Source: Kitasatospora papulosa (GTDB lineage Bacteria > Actinomycetota > Actinomycetes > Streptomycetales > Streptomycetaceae). From it: 64,000 nt of DNA. How positions within the stretch are numbered: position 1 is the stretch's first letter; every line of letters starts with the position of its first letter. A program made the position numbers and the translations under genes. Shown one piece after another: positions 36,010 through 45,837 of this stretch. The stretch spans positions 1 through 64,000 of the forward strand of contig NZ_JNYQ01000018.1 in assembly GCF_000717245.1 (NCBI RefSeq), written 5' to 3'. Below the pieces are notes generated by a model that saw only the letters and a program-made list of their open reading frames with translations, was not told the origin of the DNA and did no database searches.

Positions 36010-36804
36010 GTGTACCGCTTCCTGTTGACCCGGCAGTGGGTGATTCTCACCCTGCTCGTCCTCGCCATGATCCCCACGATGGTGGAGCTGGGTTTCTGGC
36101 AGTTGCACCGGCACGAACACCGCGTCGAGCAGAACGCGCTGATCACCCGGAACCTCGAGGCGGACCCGGTCCCCGTCACCCGTCTCACCTCTCCCGGGCA
36201 CACGGTCCCGCGCTCCGACTACTGGCGCGCCGTGACGGCCACCGGGACGTTCGACACCGGGCACGAGGTGGTCGTACGCCGCCGCACCTCGCAGGACGAG
36301 CGCATCGGCGTCCTGGTCCTGACCCCGCTGGACCTCAGGGGCGGGGGCACGGTCATGGTCAACCGGGGCTGGGTCCCGGCCGCCGCCGACCAGCAGTCCT
36401 TCCCCGAGGTCCCGCCGCCGCCGCGCGGCGAGGTCACGGTCACCGGCCGCCTCAAGGCGGACGAGACGACGAGCGCCAGTGGCATCAAGGACCTGGAGGG
36501 TCTGCCCGACCGCCAGGTGATGCTGATGAACAGCGCACAGCAGTCGCATCTGCTGGACCGTCCCGTGCTGGGCGGGTACCTGGAGATGACCGGTCCGGCG
36601 CCGGCCGACGGCAGCCCCGAGACGATCGCCGCCCCCGACGACGGCTCCATCGGTCCCCATATGGCGTACGCGGTGCAGTGGTGGCTCTTCGCCGCCGGGG
36701 TCCCCGTCGGCTGGGTGATCCTCGTACGCCGCGAGAAGCGCGACCGCGAGGAGGCCGCCGCGCGGGACGCGACGGCTGAGCAGCCGGAACCGGCCACCGC
36801 CTGA
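36010..36804 (+). CDS. SURF1-family cytochrome oxidase assembly protein
   Basis: The 264-residue product has the SURF1 layout: one N-terminal helix (about residues 7-27), a periplasmic domain with GFWQLHRHEHR at the first helix end, RGWVPAAA, and a second helix near residue 225 followed by a basic tail. SURF1 helps insert heme a into the cytochrome aa3 subunit I. GTG 36010 is preferred because TACGGT (35998-36003) lies six bases before it, suggesting a leaderless message. No cta genes are adjacent. Confidence 0.88.
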   Translation: MYRFLLTRQWVILTLLVLAMIPTMVELGFWQLHRHEHRVEQNALITRNLEADPVPVTRLTSPGHTVPRSDYWRAVTATGTFDTGHEVVVRRRTSQDERIGVLVLTPLDLRGGGTVMVNRGWVPAAADQQSFPEVPPPPRGEVTVTGRLKADETTSASGIKDLEGLPDRQVMLMNSAQQSHLLDRPVLGGYLEMTGPAPADGSPETIAAPDDGSIGPHMAYAVQWWLFAAGVPVGWVILVRREKRDREEAAARDATAEQPEPATA

Positions 36805-36876
36805 GGCCCTCACGCCTGTTCCGTTCGCACCGGTCCGGCTGCTTAGCGGGGCCCAGGTTCGGGAAGACGCCAGAGC

Positions 36877-38670
36877 GTGACCCCACGTATCGAGGACTAC
36901 GCCATCATCGGCGATCTCCAGACCGCCGCCCTCGTCGGCAGGAACGGTTCCGTCGACTGGCTGTGTCTGCCCCGCTTCGACTCCGGTGCCTGTTTCGCCG
37001 CCCTGCTGGGCGACGAGGACAACGGCCACTGGCGCATCGCACCCCAGGGCACGAACAGCACGGAAACCTGCACCAGGCGCGCCTACGTGGAGGACTCCCT
37101 GGTCCTGGAGACCTACTGGGAGACCAGGACCGGGACCGTCAAGGTCGTCGACTTCATGCCGCAGCGCGACAAGGCGCCCGACGTCATGCGGATCGTCGAG
37201 GGCGTCAGCGGCAGCGTCGACATGAGCTCGGTCCTGCGGCTGCGGTTCGACTTCGGCTCCGTGGTCCCGTGGATGCGCCGCTCGGACGGCCACCGGGTGG
37301 CCGTCGCCGGCCCCGACTCCGTCTGGCTGCGCAGCGAGCCGCCGGTCAAGACGTGGGGCCAGCAGTTCAGCACGTGCTCCTCCTTCACCGTCGCCGAGGG
37401 CGAGTCCGTGGCGTTCGTGCTCACCTGGCACCCCTCGCACTCCCCGCGCCCGAAGCTGATCGACCCTCACACGTCGCTGAAGCACACCCTCACCGACTGG
37501 GCGAAGTGGTCGGCCCGGTGCACCTACCACGGCAGGCACCGGGAGGCGGTGCTCCGCTCGCTGATCACCCTGAAGGCCCTCACCTACGCGCCCACCGGGG
37601 GAATCGTGGCCGCCCTCACGACCTCGCTGCCGGAGGAGATCGGCGGCGTACGGAACTGGGACTACCGCTACTGCTGGCTGCGGGACTCCACGCTCACCCT
37701 GGGGGCCATGATCTCGGCGGGCTACGTGCACGAGGCGGCCGCGTGGCGTGACTGGCTGCTCCGGGCGGTGGCGGGCGACCCCGCGGACCTCCAGATCATG
37801 TACGGCCTCGCCGGTGAGCGCAGACTGCCCGAGTCGGAGCTGCCGTGGCTGAGCGGCTACGAGAACTCGCTGCCGGTCCGCACGGGCAACGCGGCGGTGC
37901 GCCAGCTCCAGCTCGACGTGTACGGCGAGGTCATCGACTCGCTCAGGGTGGCCCGCGCCGCCGGACTCGACGACAAGCCGCACGCCTGGAATCTGCAGCT
38001 CAGTCTGCTCGGCTTCCTGGAGTCCAGCTGGCGTGAGCCGGACGAGGGCCTCTGGGAGGTGCGCGGCGAACGCCGGCACTTCGTCCACTCCAAGGTGATG
38101 GCCTGGGTCGCGGCCGACCGGGCGGTGCGCACCCTGGAGGAGAACCCCGGCCTGCCGGGGGACGCCGACCGGTGGCGGGCGATGCGGGACGCCGTGCACG
38201 CGGAGGTCCTCGAGAAGGGGTACGACCCCGTACGCAACACGTTCACCCAGTACTACGGATCCCGGGAGCTCGACGCCTCGACGCTGCTCATCGTGCGCAC
38301 CGGCTTCCTGCCGCCCGACGACCCCCGGGTGATCGGGACGGTCGACGCGGTGCGCGAGGAGCTCGCCCACGACGGCCTGATCCGCCGCTACAGCACCGAG
38401 GACGGCTCGGTGGACGGCCTTCCCGGCAACGAGGGGGCGTTCCTCGCGTGCTCGTTCTGGCTCGTGGACGCCCTGCTGCGGACGGGCCGCCGGGACGAGG
38501 CCGAAGCGCTCTTCGACCGGCTGCTGGACCTGCGCAACGACGTGGGACTGCTCGCCGAGGAGTACGACTCGGCGGCCGGGCGCCAGCTCGGCAACTACCC
38601 GCAGGCGTTCAGCCACGTCGGTCTGGTGAACAGCGCGGTCGACCTCGCCGGTGAGGACTTGGCAGGATAG
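36877..38670 (+). CDS. Glycoside hydrolase family 15 protein (glucoamylase/trehalase-like)
   Basis: The 597-residue product begins with the Trehalase-like N-terminal segment RIEDYAIIGDLQTAALVGRNG (pieces) and SVDWLCLPRFDSGACFAALLG. The (alpha/alpha)6 barrel follows with RNWDYRYCWLRDSTLTL from Arg259 and the C-terminal LAEEYDSAAGRQLGNYPQAFSH. Mycobacterial homologues are trehalases, others are glucodextranases or glucoamylases; the substrate cannot be decided. No signal peptide is present. The start is GTG 36877 and no strong ribosome site is seen. Confidence 0.9.
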   Translation: MTPRIEDYAIIGDLQTAALVGRNGSVDWLCLPRFDSGACFAALLGDEDNGHWRIAPQGTNSTETCTRRAYVEDSLVLETYWETRTGTVKVVDFMPQRDKAPDVMRIVEGVSGSVDMSSVLRLRFDFGSVVPWMRRSDGHRVAVAGPDSVWLRSEPPVKTWGQQFSTCSSFTVAEGESVAFVLTWHPSHSPRPKLIDPHTSLKHTLTDWAKWSARCTYHGRHREAVLRSLITLKALTYAPTGGIVAALTTSLPEEIGGVRNWDYRYCWLRDSTLTLGAMISAGYVHEAAAWRDWLLRAVAGDPADLQIMYGLAGERRLPESELPWLSGYENSLPVRTGNAAVRQLQLDVYGEVIDSLRVARAAGLDDKPHAWNLQLSLLGFLESSWREPDEGLWEVRGERRHFVHSKVMAWVAADRAVRTLEENPGLPGDADRWRAMRDAVHAEVLEKGYDPVRNTFTQYYGSRELDASTLLIVRTGFLPPDDPRVIGTVDAVREELAHDGLIRRYSTEDGSVDGLPGNEGAFLACSFWLVDALLRTGRRDEAEALFDRLLDLRNDVGLLAEEYDSAAGRQLGNYPQAFSHVGLVNSAVDLAGEDLAG

Positions 38671-38674
38671 GACC

Positions 38675-39430
38675 ATGGATCTTGGACTGAAGGACCGTGT
38701 GTACATCGTCACCGGGGCGACCCGCGGGCTGGGCAACGCCACCGCGCGCGCCCTCGCCGCCGACGGCGCGAAGGTGGTCATCTCCGGCCGTGACGAGAAG
38801 GACGCCGTCGAGGCCGCCGCCGAACTGGGCGCCGACGCGGTCGGGCTGGGCGCGGACAACGCCGATCCGCTGGCCGCCCGGCGGCTGGTGGACACGGCGA
38901 AGGAACGCTTCGGCAGGCTCGACGGCATCCTGATCAGCGTCGGCGGCCCCGCGCCCGGTTTCCTGGCCGACAACACGGACGACCAGTGGCAGTCGGCGTT
39001 CGAGTCGGTCTTCCTCGGAGCCGTGCGCCTGGCCCGTACGGCGGCCGAGGCGCTCGGCGAGGGCGGTGTCATCGGCTTCGTGCTGTCCGGGTCGGTGCAC
39101 GAGCCGATCGCCGGTCTGACGATCTCCAACGGGCTGCGCCCCGGCCTGGCCGGCTTCGCCAAGTCGCTCGCCGACGAGCTGGGGCCGCGCGGTGTCCGCG
39201 TCGTCGGCGTCCTGCCGTCGCGGATCGACACGGACCGGGTGCGCGAGCTCGACGCGCTGTCCGGGGACGCCGAGGCGTCCCGCACGGCCAACGAGGCCCG
39301 CATCCCGCTGCGCCGCTACGGCACCCCGGAGGAGTTCGGGAAGACCTCGGCCTTCCTGCTCTCCCCTGCCGCCTCCTACCTGACCGGCATCATGGTGCCG
39401 GTCGACGGCGGCGCCCGCCACGGGTTCTGA
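38675..39430 (+). CDS. SDR-family protein with altered active site
   Basis: The 251-residue product is a short-chain dehydrogenase by fold: TGATRGLG (13-20) is the cofactor loop, SVGGP corresponds to the NAG position and GGARHG ends the protein. The usual YxxxK catalytic pair is replaced by Ser151 and Arg155 in SNGLRPG. This divergent subgroup is known among bacteria and probably has another activity or a regulatory role. It directly follows the GH15 gene (4-base gap), suggesting co-transcription, although GGATAG upstream could also give an internal leaderless start. Confidence 0.87.
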   Translation: MDLGLKDRVYIVTGATRGLGNATARALAADGAKVVISGRDEKDAVEAAAELGADAVGLGADNADPLAARRLVDTAKERFGRLDGILISVGGPAPGFLADNTDDQWQSAFESVFLGAVRLARTAAEALGEGGVIGFVLSGSVHEPIAGLTISNGLRPGLAGFAKSLADELGPRGVRVVGVLPSRIDTDRVRELDALSGDAEASRTANEARIPLRRYGTPEEFGKTSAFLLSPAASYLTGIMVPVDGGARHGF

Positions 39431-39453
39431 CGGTCCCGCCGGAAGGCGGTCGG

Positions 39454-40032
39454 TCAGTTCACCCGTTCCGCGCGGTGCTTGACCGCCTTCATACGGACCT
39501 CGGCGGGCAGTTCGTCCAGCCCGGCCGAGGTCCGCGCGTGGGTCAGCGCGCCCTCGGAGAGGCCTCGCAGCGCCAGGCCCGGGGACGCGTGCGGCTCCAT
39601 GAGCATCCGCACCCGGGCCCGGGGGGCGGTACGCCGCCCGGTCAGTGCCACCTTGGCGCCGGACACCCCGTCCAGGGCGCCCGCCTCGTCGCCGAGGGCG
39701 TCCTCCAGCGCCCTCCCCCGCAGCAGCGCGCCCTCGCCGTCGCCGCTGTCGACCAGCACCTCGGCGAGGCGCCCGCGGCGCAGCTGGGCGAGGAACCACC
39801 ACAGCGCGAGGACCACGAGGACGGCGAGGACCGCGATGACGGTGGGCCACCACCAGCCCTCGTCGCGCCATCTGGTGCGGTCGGCCTTGCTGAGCAGCAC
39901 GTCGTCCGTGCCGTCCCAGGGCCACCAGGACGGCACGTCCAGGCCGAGGCCCGTCGCGAGGACGGCGCCGCCGACGGCGACGAGGACCAGTCCTGCCAGG
40001 CCCAGCAGGACCCGGTTGGCGGTCTTGATCAC
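39454..40032 (-). CDS. amaP: Alkaline-shock-response membrane anchor protein AmaP
   Basis: The 192-residue product starts at GTG 40032 with VIKTANRVLLGLAGLVLV, a first helix, then a second helix (about residues 58-78), and a cytoplasmic domain ending RMKAVKHRAERVN. This is the AmaP layout, the protein that tethers Asp23 to the membrane in Staphylococcus. It is the last gene of an operon with two Asp23-like genes and a DUF6286 gene. The start lies four bases after the stop of the DUF6286 gene. Confidence 0.86.
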   Translation of the reverse strand: MIKTANRVLLGLAGLVLVAVGGAVLATGLGLDVPSWWPWDGTDDVLLSKADRTRWRDEGWWWPTVIAVLAVLVVLALWWFLAQLRRGRLAEVLVDSGDGEGALLRGRALEDALGDEAGALDGVSGAKVALTGRRTAPRARVRMLMEPHASPGLALRGLSEGALTHARTSAGLDELPAEVRMKAVKHRAERVN

Positions 40033-40036
40033 GGGG

Positions 40037-40723
40037 TCACCCCTTCTTCGCCGGCCGGCGCACGTGCACGGAGAGGCCGGGCGGCCGGGCCAGGTCCAGT
40101 TCGCCGACGGCCGTGGACAGGACGCTGTCCAGATCGGCCCTGACCTCGTCGAGTTCACGGAAGTGCGAGAGCGCCCGCACGGTCGCCCTACGGCGGCTCA
40201 TCTTCACCCGTACGGACTGCACACCGGCCACTTCCACGGCCCGGTCGCGCAGGACGAGGCCGGCGGCGGTCCGGTCGAGCCCGGCCCGTACACCGGTGTG
40301 CCGGCGGCGCATGGGAAGCAGGGCGCGCAGCCCGGGAGTGAGAGCCAGCAGGAGCAGCCAGAGTCCGAGCGCCGCTGCCAGCGCGGACCCCGCGAGGACC
40401 CATACGTCGTCGAGGTGACGGCTCGCCAGGTCGTCGGCGACGGATCGCCGCCACTGCATGGCCGGGTGGTCCGCGCGCACGGCGGCGATGTCGTAGAGCA
40501 GGATTCCGGCGGCGCCCAGGACGACCAGGGCGACGAGCGCCGCGGGGATCCTGCGGCCGGACCAGAAGCGGCCGGCCCTGCCGCCCGGCTGCTCCGGGGC
40601 GGGCGCGGCCTCGTAGGTCGAGCCCGAGGCGGACCGGTCCGTCGCGAGCACGCCGCCCGACGTCGCCGGCCCGACGGTGGGCAGGCGCCGGGTGCTGTTC
40701 TCCGGGTCCTGGGGCTCGGTCAT
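40037..40723 (-). CDS. DUF6286 domain membrane protein of the Asp23 operon
   Basis: The 228-residue product has a polar N-terminus, two hydrophobic helices (about residues 60-80 and 110-130), and a cytoplasmic C-terminal domain with VSVHVRRP at its end. I recognise the DUF6286 family, found next to Asp23 genes in actinobacteria. Its layout is AmaP-like, so it may be a second membrane anchor. It overlaps the upstream Asp23-like gene by four bases. Confidence 0.82.
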   Translation of the reverse strand: MTEPQDPENSTRRLPTVGPATSGGVLATDRSASGSTYEAAPAPEQPGGRAGRFWSGRRIPAALVALVVLGAAGILLYDIAAVRADHPAMQWRRSVADDLASRHLDDVWVLAGSALAAALGLWLLLLALTPGLRALLPMRRRHTGVRAGLDRTAAGLVLRDRAVEVAGVQSVRVKMSRRRATVRALSHFRELDEVRADLDSVLSTAVGELDLARPPGLSVHVRRPAKKG

Positions 40724-41073
40724 CGGATCCTCCCCTCCGGTGCGGTGCCCGCTCCCGACGGATGCAGCCGTTCGACCTGGACCGCCACCTCGGGCACCTC
40801 CATTCCCGCCAGTGCTCTTACCCGCTCGGTCACCCGGCGACGTACCGACCCGCACTGGCGGCCGATGTCGCAGGGGTAGGCGAGGTCGAGGCTGACCCGC
40901 ACCCGGGCGGTGTCGTTGTGCACGGTGACGGTGGCGCGGGGCGGGGCGGCGGAGTCGGGCCGCTCGTCTGCGGCCTCCTTCGCCGCCTGCGCGGCGATCT
41001 TCGCGACGACCCGGTCGGCGATCCGGGTCTGCCCGCGCTCCGCGGGGTCGACCCGGCCGGTTCCCCCCCTCAC
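40720..41073 (-). CDS. Asp23/Gls24-family envelope stress protein (short)
   Basis: The 117-residue product has the Asp23 core TRIADRVVAKIAAQAA near residue 16 and the strand pattern ARVRVSLDLAYP followed by VRRRVTERVRALAGM and VAVQVERL. Compared with the larger Asp23 gene of the operon it lacks a long polar N-terminus. GTG start at 41073 overlaps the upstream small gene by four bases. Asp23 proteins form a polymer under the membrane and respond to envelope stress. Confidence 0.82.
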   Translation of the reverse strand: MRGGTGRVDPAERGQTRIADRVVAKIAAQAAKEAADERPDSAAPPRATVTVHNDTARVRVSLDLAYPCDIGRQCGSVRRRVTERVRALAGMEVPEVAVQVERLHPSGAGTAPEGRIR

Positions 41074-41261
41074 CGTCGCCGGTCGCCGCGCTCGCGACTC
41101 CGGAAGAAGTCGCCGGGTTCCAGGTCACCGTCCAGGAAGCGGCCGGCGACGAAGCCGACCGCGCCCAGCGCGGCCACCAGCACGAAGGCCCCGAACCCGC
41201 CGAAGTACCCGGCGAAACCGAGCGCCATACCGGCCACCAGGCCGACCACAGCCATGCTCAT
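41070..41261 (-). CDS. Small two-helix membrane protein of the Asp23 operon
   Basis: The 63-residue product has two hydrophobic segments rich in Gly and Ala (about residues 4-25 and 27-42) and ends in a charged tail DFFRSRERGDRRR. It may be a DUF2273-like component, which in Firmicutes accompanies Asp23 and AmaP, but similarity is weak by eye. Overlaps with both neighbours show that it belongs to the operon. Confidence 0.75.
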   Translation of the reverse strand: MSMAVVGLVAGMALGFAGYFGGFGAFVLVAALGAVGFVAGRFLDGDLEPGDFFRSRERGDRRR

Positions 41262-41294
41262 CGTGTGCTCTCCTCAACTGCCGACGGGGGAGGT

Positions 41295-41786
41295 CTACTG
41301 GACGCGTGACTCGGACTCGTCCTCGTCGTCGTCCTCGTCGGGCAGTTTGACGTCGCTCACGGCGATGTTGACCTCGACGACCTCCAGGCCGGTCATCCGC
41401 TCGACGGCCGCGATGACGTTCTCACGGACGTCACGGGCCACCTCGCTGATCGCCACGCCGTAGTCGACGACGATCTCCAGGTCGAGCGCGGTCTGCGATT
41501 CGCCGACCTCCGCCTTGACGCCGCGGGTCACCGACTTGCCGCCGGGAACACGGTCGCGCACCGCACCGAAGGTCCGGGAGAGGCCGCTGCCCATGGCGTG
41601 GACCCCGACGACGTCCCGTGCCGCCATTCCGGCGATCTTCTCGACCACGCCGTCGGCGATGGTGGTGCGTCCGCGGGTGGCGGGAGCTCCCCCGCCACGC
41701 TTGGTGAGCTGGCTCTGCCTGCCGTCGTCGCCGCGGGACGCCGCGCCGGGGCTGTCGGGCCTGTTCTGCTGCGGGTTCTCGGTCAT
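41295..41786 (-). CDS. Asp23/Gls24-family envelope stress response protein
   Basis: The 163-residue product has a polar N-terminus rich in Gln, Asp and Gly, then the Asp23 domain: TTIADGVVEKIAGMAARDV (about 41-60), VVDYGVAISEVARDVRENV and GLEVVEVNIAVSDV. A Asp/Glu-rich tail (PDEDDDEDESE) ends the protein. It is the first gene of a five-gene operon and divergent from a P10-like gene. The protein likely forms a membrane-associated scaffold with AmaP. Confidence 0.9.
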   Translation of the reverse strand: MTENPQQNRPDSPGAASRGDDGRQSQLTKRGGGAPATRGRTTIADGVVEKIAGMAARDVVGVHAMGSGLSRTFGAVRDRVPGGKSVTRGVKAEVGESQTALDLEIVVDYGVAISEVARDVRENVIAAVERMTGLEVVEVNIAVSDVKLPDEDDDEDESESRVQ

Positions 41787-41878
41787 CGCCGCTCTTTCCT
41801 TCCTGCGGGTTGGACTTCCGTGGCCCACAGTAAGTGCGCTTCCCCGGTCCCGCGCCGTGGATGGGGCAGGCTGGGGCA

Positions 41879-42574
41879 ATGACAACGGCTGACAGCCCGC
41901 ACCGGGCCGACGGATGGACCGCTGCCGTACGCCAACGGCTCGGCCTGGGCAGGTTGCTCCCTCTGGGCGGCCCCTCCGACTGTTCGTGGATCGCCGAACG
42001 GGCGGCCGCCGCCGTGCTGCGGGACGCGGCAGCCGGTTCGGGGGCCGTGCTGGGAACGCTCCGGATCGCCCTCGCCGAGCCTGATCACGCTCCGGAACCG
42101 GTGGTTCCCGGGCCTCCCAGCGCGCTGCCGCCCGGGCCGCTGCGGATCGAGGCGGGTTTCTCCGCGACGGTCCGGCGGCCGCTGCCCGCGACCGCCGACG
42201 CGTTGCGCGCGGCTCTGCTGACGGCAGCGGCCCAGCGGCTCGGCCTGGTGGTCGACGAGGTCGACCTGCGGGTGACGGAGCTGCTGGAGGAGGAACCCCG
42301 GCCGGCCTCGGAGCCGGACGCGGACGTCCGGGCCGCGGAACCCGACGGGGCGGCCGGCACGGCGGCGGCCGGTGTCCCGGGCGTCGTGTCGCTGACCCGG
42401 GTGCTGGGCAGCCCCGTTCAGCAGTCGGAGAGTCACGTCCGGGTGGAGCTCGCGACGGCGGAGGGACATCGGGCGCTCGATGTCGCACGGGCGGTGCGCG
42501 GGGCGGTGGCCGACGCCGTGGAAGGCCCTCCCACGGTCGCGGTACTCGTCACGGCGGTGGTGGAACGGGACTGA
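41879..42574 (+). CDS. P10-like protein, divergent partner of the Asp23 operon
   Basis: The 231-residue product is annotated in Streptomyces genomes as nucleopolyhedrovirus P10 family, a label I consider uninformative. Two beta-alpha-beta-like units can be seen: RIEAGFSATVRRPLPATAD with VDLRVTELL, and SHVRVELATAEGHRALDVARAV with VAVLVTAVVERD. Both resemble the second half of Asp23, so this may be a diverged tandem Asp23 protein. It is transcribed divergently from the Asp23 operon and a weak CAGGCT lies six bases before the ATG. Confidence 0.75.
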   Translation: MTTADSPHRADGWTAAVRQRLGLGRLLPLGGPSDCSWIAERAAAAVLRDAAAGSGAVLGTLRIALAEPDHAPEPVVPGPPSALPPGPLRIEAGFSATVRRPLPATADALRAALLTAAAQRLGLVVDEVDLRVTELLEEEPRPASEPDADVRAAEPDGAAGTAAAGVPGVVSLTRVLGSPVQQSESHVRVELATAEGHRALDVARAVRGAVADAVEGPPTVAVLVTAVVERD

Positions 42575-42606
42575 CGCCGCCCCTCACCGGACGGTGAGGG
42601 GCGGCG
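42575..42606. terminator. Bidirectional hairpin terminator
   Basis: A 14-bp perfect stem (CGCCGCCCCTCACC and its complement) around GGAC lies between convergent genes, beginning at the stop codon of the P10-like gene. Confidence 0.8.
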
Positions 42607-42627
42607 GGGCGCGAGCACCCCGGCCGC

Positions 42628-43419
42628 TCAGTCGGCGAGACCGGCGAGATCGCGCAGCCGACGGCCCTGTGCGGCACGCTCGGCGGTGCGCTGCTCCTCG
42701 TACGTACGCGAAAGGGCACCACTCAGCAGCGCCTTGGTCTCGACGACCGCGTCACGCGGGGCGGCCAGCAGGGCGGCGGCCAGGTCGCTCCCTGCCGCGT
42801 CGAGCTGATCGGCGGGGACCACGAGGTTGGCGAGGCCGGTGCGCTCGGCCTCCTCCGCGTGCACGAAGCGCCCGGTGGCGCAGATCTCGAGCGCGCGGGC
42901 GTACCCCACGAGGTTCACCAGGGGGTGCGTGCCCGTGAGGTCGGGAACGAGTCCGAGGCTGGTCTCGCGCATGGCGAACTGCACGTCCTCGGCGACGATC
43001 CGCAGATCGCAGGCGAGGGCGAGCTGGAAGCCGGCACCGATGGCGTGCCCCTGGACCGCCGCGATCGACACGATGTCGTTGCGGCGCCACCAGGTGAACG
43101 CCTCCTGGTACTCGGCGATGGTCGCGTCGAGGTCCGCCTCGGAGCCGCGTGCCATGTCGAGGAAGGACGGCTCGCCGTCGAATCCCTCGGGTGCGAACGC
43201 CTGCCTGTCGAGTCCTGCGGAGAAGGACTTGCCTTCGCCGCGCAGCACGACGATCCGCACGCTGCCGGGGAGCGCTCGTCCGGCCGCTGCCAACGCCCGC
43301 CACAGAGCGGGAGACTGAGCGTTGCGTTTGGCCGGGTTGGTGAGCGTCACCGTGGCAACCGCGTCATCGACGGTGAGCCGTACACCGTCCTTGTCGAGCA
43401 CAGAGTCGAGCGAGGTCAT
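42628..43419 (-). CDS. Enoyl-CoA hydratase/isomerase family protein
   Basis: The 263-residue product belongs to the crotonase fold. The first oxyanion segment is GEGKSFSAGLD near residue 60, the second is QGHAIGAGFQLALACD near residue 125, and Glu of the active site is in MRETSLGLVPD. The conserved GYARALEICATGRFV segment is also present. GGAGG lies six bases before the ATG. The exact acyl-CoA substrate is unknown; it is most likely a degradation enzyme rather than a biosynthetic one. Confidence 0.88.
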   Translation of the reverse strand: MTSLDSVLDKDGVRLTVDDAVATVTLTNPAKRNAQSPALWRALAAAGRALPGSVRIVVLRGEGKSFSAGLDRQAFAPEGFDGEPSFLDMARGSEADLDATIAEYQEAFTWWRRNDIVSIAAVQGHAIGAGFQLALACDLRIVAEDVQFAMRETSLGLVPDLTGTHPLVNLVGYARALEICATGRFVHAEEAERTGLANLVVPADQLDAAGSDLAAALLAAPRDAVVETKALLSGALSRTYEEQRTAERAAQGRRLRDLAGLAD

Positions 43420-43570
43420 GGAGCGCCTCCGGAGCCGGGTGCAGTCAGCACGTACTGGACGAGTACTGAACAGTAACCACCCGGACGACCTGATGGCCGA
43501 CCGGGTGGCCACCCGGTGTTCCGGTGAGCTCCGGGGCCGGTCCGGACCGGCCCGTGACCGTCGCCCGCCG

Positions 43571-43792
43571 TCAGGCCGAAGCGGCCTTCTTGCCTCGAGT
43601 AGCCCCGCCGCGTCCCCGCAGCGTGACTCCGGACTCGCTGAGCATCCGGTGGACGAATCCGTAGGAGCGACCGGTTTCCTCGGCCAGCGCCCGGATGCTC
43701 GCACCGGAGTCGTACTTCTTCTTCAGGTCTGCCGCGAGCTTGTCGCGCGCGGCGCCGGTCACCCGGCTGCCCTTCTTCAGAGTCTCGGCCAC
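43571..43792 (-). CDS. gbn: GATC-binding nucleoid-associated protein Gbn-like (small HTH)
   Basis: The 73-residue basic protein contains a helix-turn-helix, SIRALAEETGRSYGFVHRML (about residues 32-51), flanked by Lys-rich arms (LKKKYDSG and a C-terminal RGKKAASA). I believe this is the orthologue of the S. coelicolor protein SCO1839, described as the nucleoid-associated protein Gbn that recognises GATC. The GTG start has GAGGAGG upstream. It probably compacts DNA and modulates development. A GATC site lies at 43830-43833, 38 bases upstream of the start. Confidence 0.78.
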   Translation of the reverse strand: MAETLKKGSRVTGAARDKLAADLKKKYDSGASIRALAEETGRSYGFVHRMLSESGVTLRGRGGATRGKKAASA

Positions 43793-44013
43793 CCGTGCCT
43801 CCTCAAGGAAGTGCGCTCTGGACTCTCATGATCACCCCTCCCGCGCTTCCTGGCCACCCATTCGGCAAGGTACGTACGACGGGATTCCGCGCCCCGGAGC
43901 GGTCCGACACAAGCGGAATTCAGCATTCCCACAGGCCTGGACGCCATTCGGAAGCGGCTGAGGGAAAAACGGGCAGGTCAGGGCCGTACGGGGCGAGGTG
44001 GCCGGAAATGAGT

Positions 44014-44039
44014 GCGCCCGGCAGCTATCTGCCGGGCGC
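44014..44039 (-). terminator. Terminator hairpin of the ABC-F gene
   Basis: An 11-bp perfect stem GCGCCCGGCAG/CTGCCGGGCGC around CTAT lies 110 bases past the ABC-F stop. Confidence 0.65.
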
Positions 44040-44073
44040 CGCGCCGGGGTACGAGACGTGCTCATCCAGATGA

Positions 44074-44114
44074 TGGATCACCGATGGGCCGAATGATCCA
44101 GACTCGTTGGATCA
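44074..44114. repeat. Three alternating TGGATCA repeats
   Basis: TGGATCA (44074-44080), its inverse TGATCCA (44094-44100) and TGGATCA again (44108-44114) are separated by 13 and 7 bases. Each contains GATC; a fourth GATC lies at 44147-44150. The middle copy can pair with either neighbour, so two mutually exclusive hairpins or two protein-binding palindromes are possible. Confidence 0.65.
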
Positions 44115-44148
44115 CGGGGTTCCGCACCGGATACGGGAGCCTCCAGGA

Positions 44149-45747
<1,599 letters not shown>

Positions 45748-45807
45748 GGAAAAACTCCAAGGCGGTATGGACGGCGGAGGGACAGCGGGTTCACGACTCG
45801 ACGCCGT

Positions 45808-45831
45808 CTAATGCACAAGGAGAATTGCCAT
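45808..45831 (-). CDS. Possible leader peptide MAILLVH upstream of the ABC-F gene
   Basis: On the minus strand TAGACT (45843-45838), a canonical Streptomyces -10 hexamer, is followed after six bases by ATG and an in-frame TAG seven codons later (MAILLVH). The ABC-F start codon lies 60 bases past this stop. ABC-F resistance genes in other bacteria are controlled by translation of such leaders, so a ribosome-sensing role is possible. Its tiny size makes chance occurrence a real alternative. Confidence 0.35.
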   Translation of the reverse strand: MAILLVH

Positions 45832-45837
45832 GGACTC

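Larger units (their letters stand above)
43793..44148. other. Intergenic region between gbn and the ABC-F gene
   Basis: The 356 bases hold the gbn promoter (not convincingly located; TTGTGT at about 43911-43906 on the minus strand is one -35 candidate), a terminator hairpin at 44014-44039 and the TGGATCA array at 44074-44114. No coding frame is supported. Confidence 0.5.

Noticed and set aside
35632..39303. Very long minus-strand open frame (over 1200 codons)
   Set aside because: It is antisense to the SURF1, GH15 and SDR genes; long antisense frames arise from the GC-biased third positions of real genes in this DNA.
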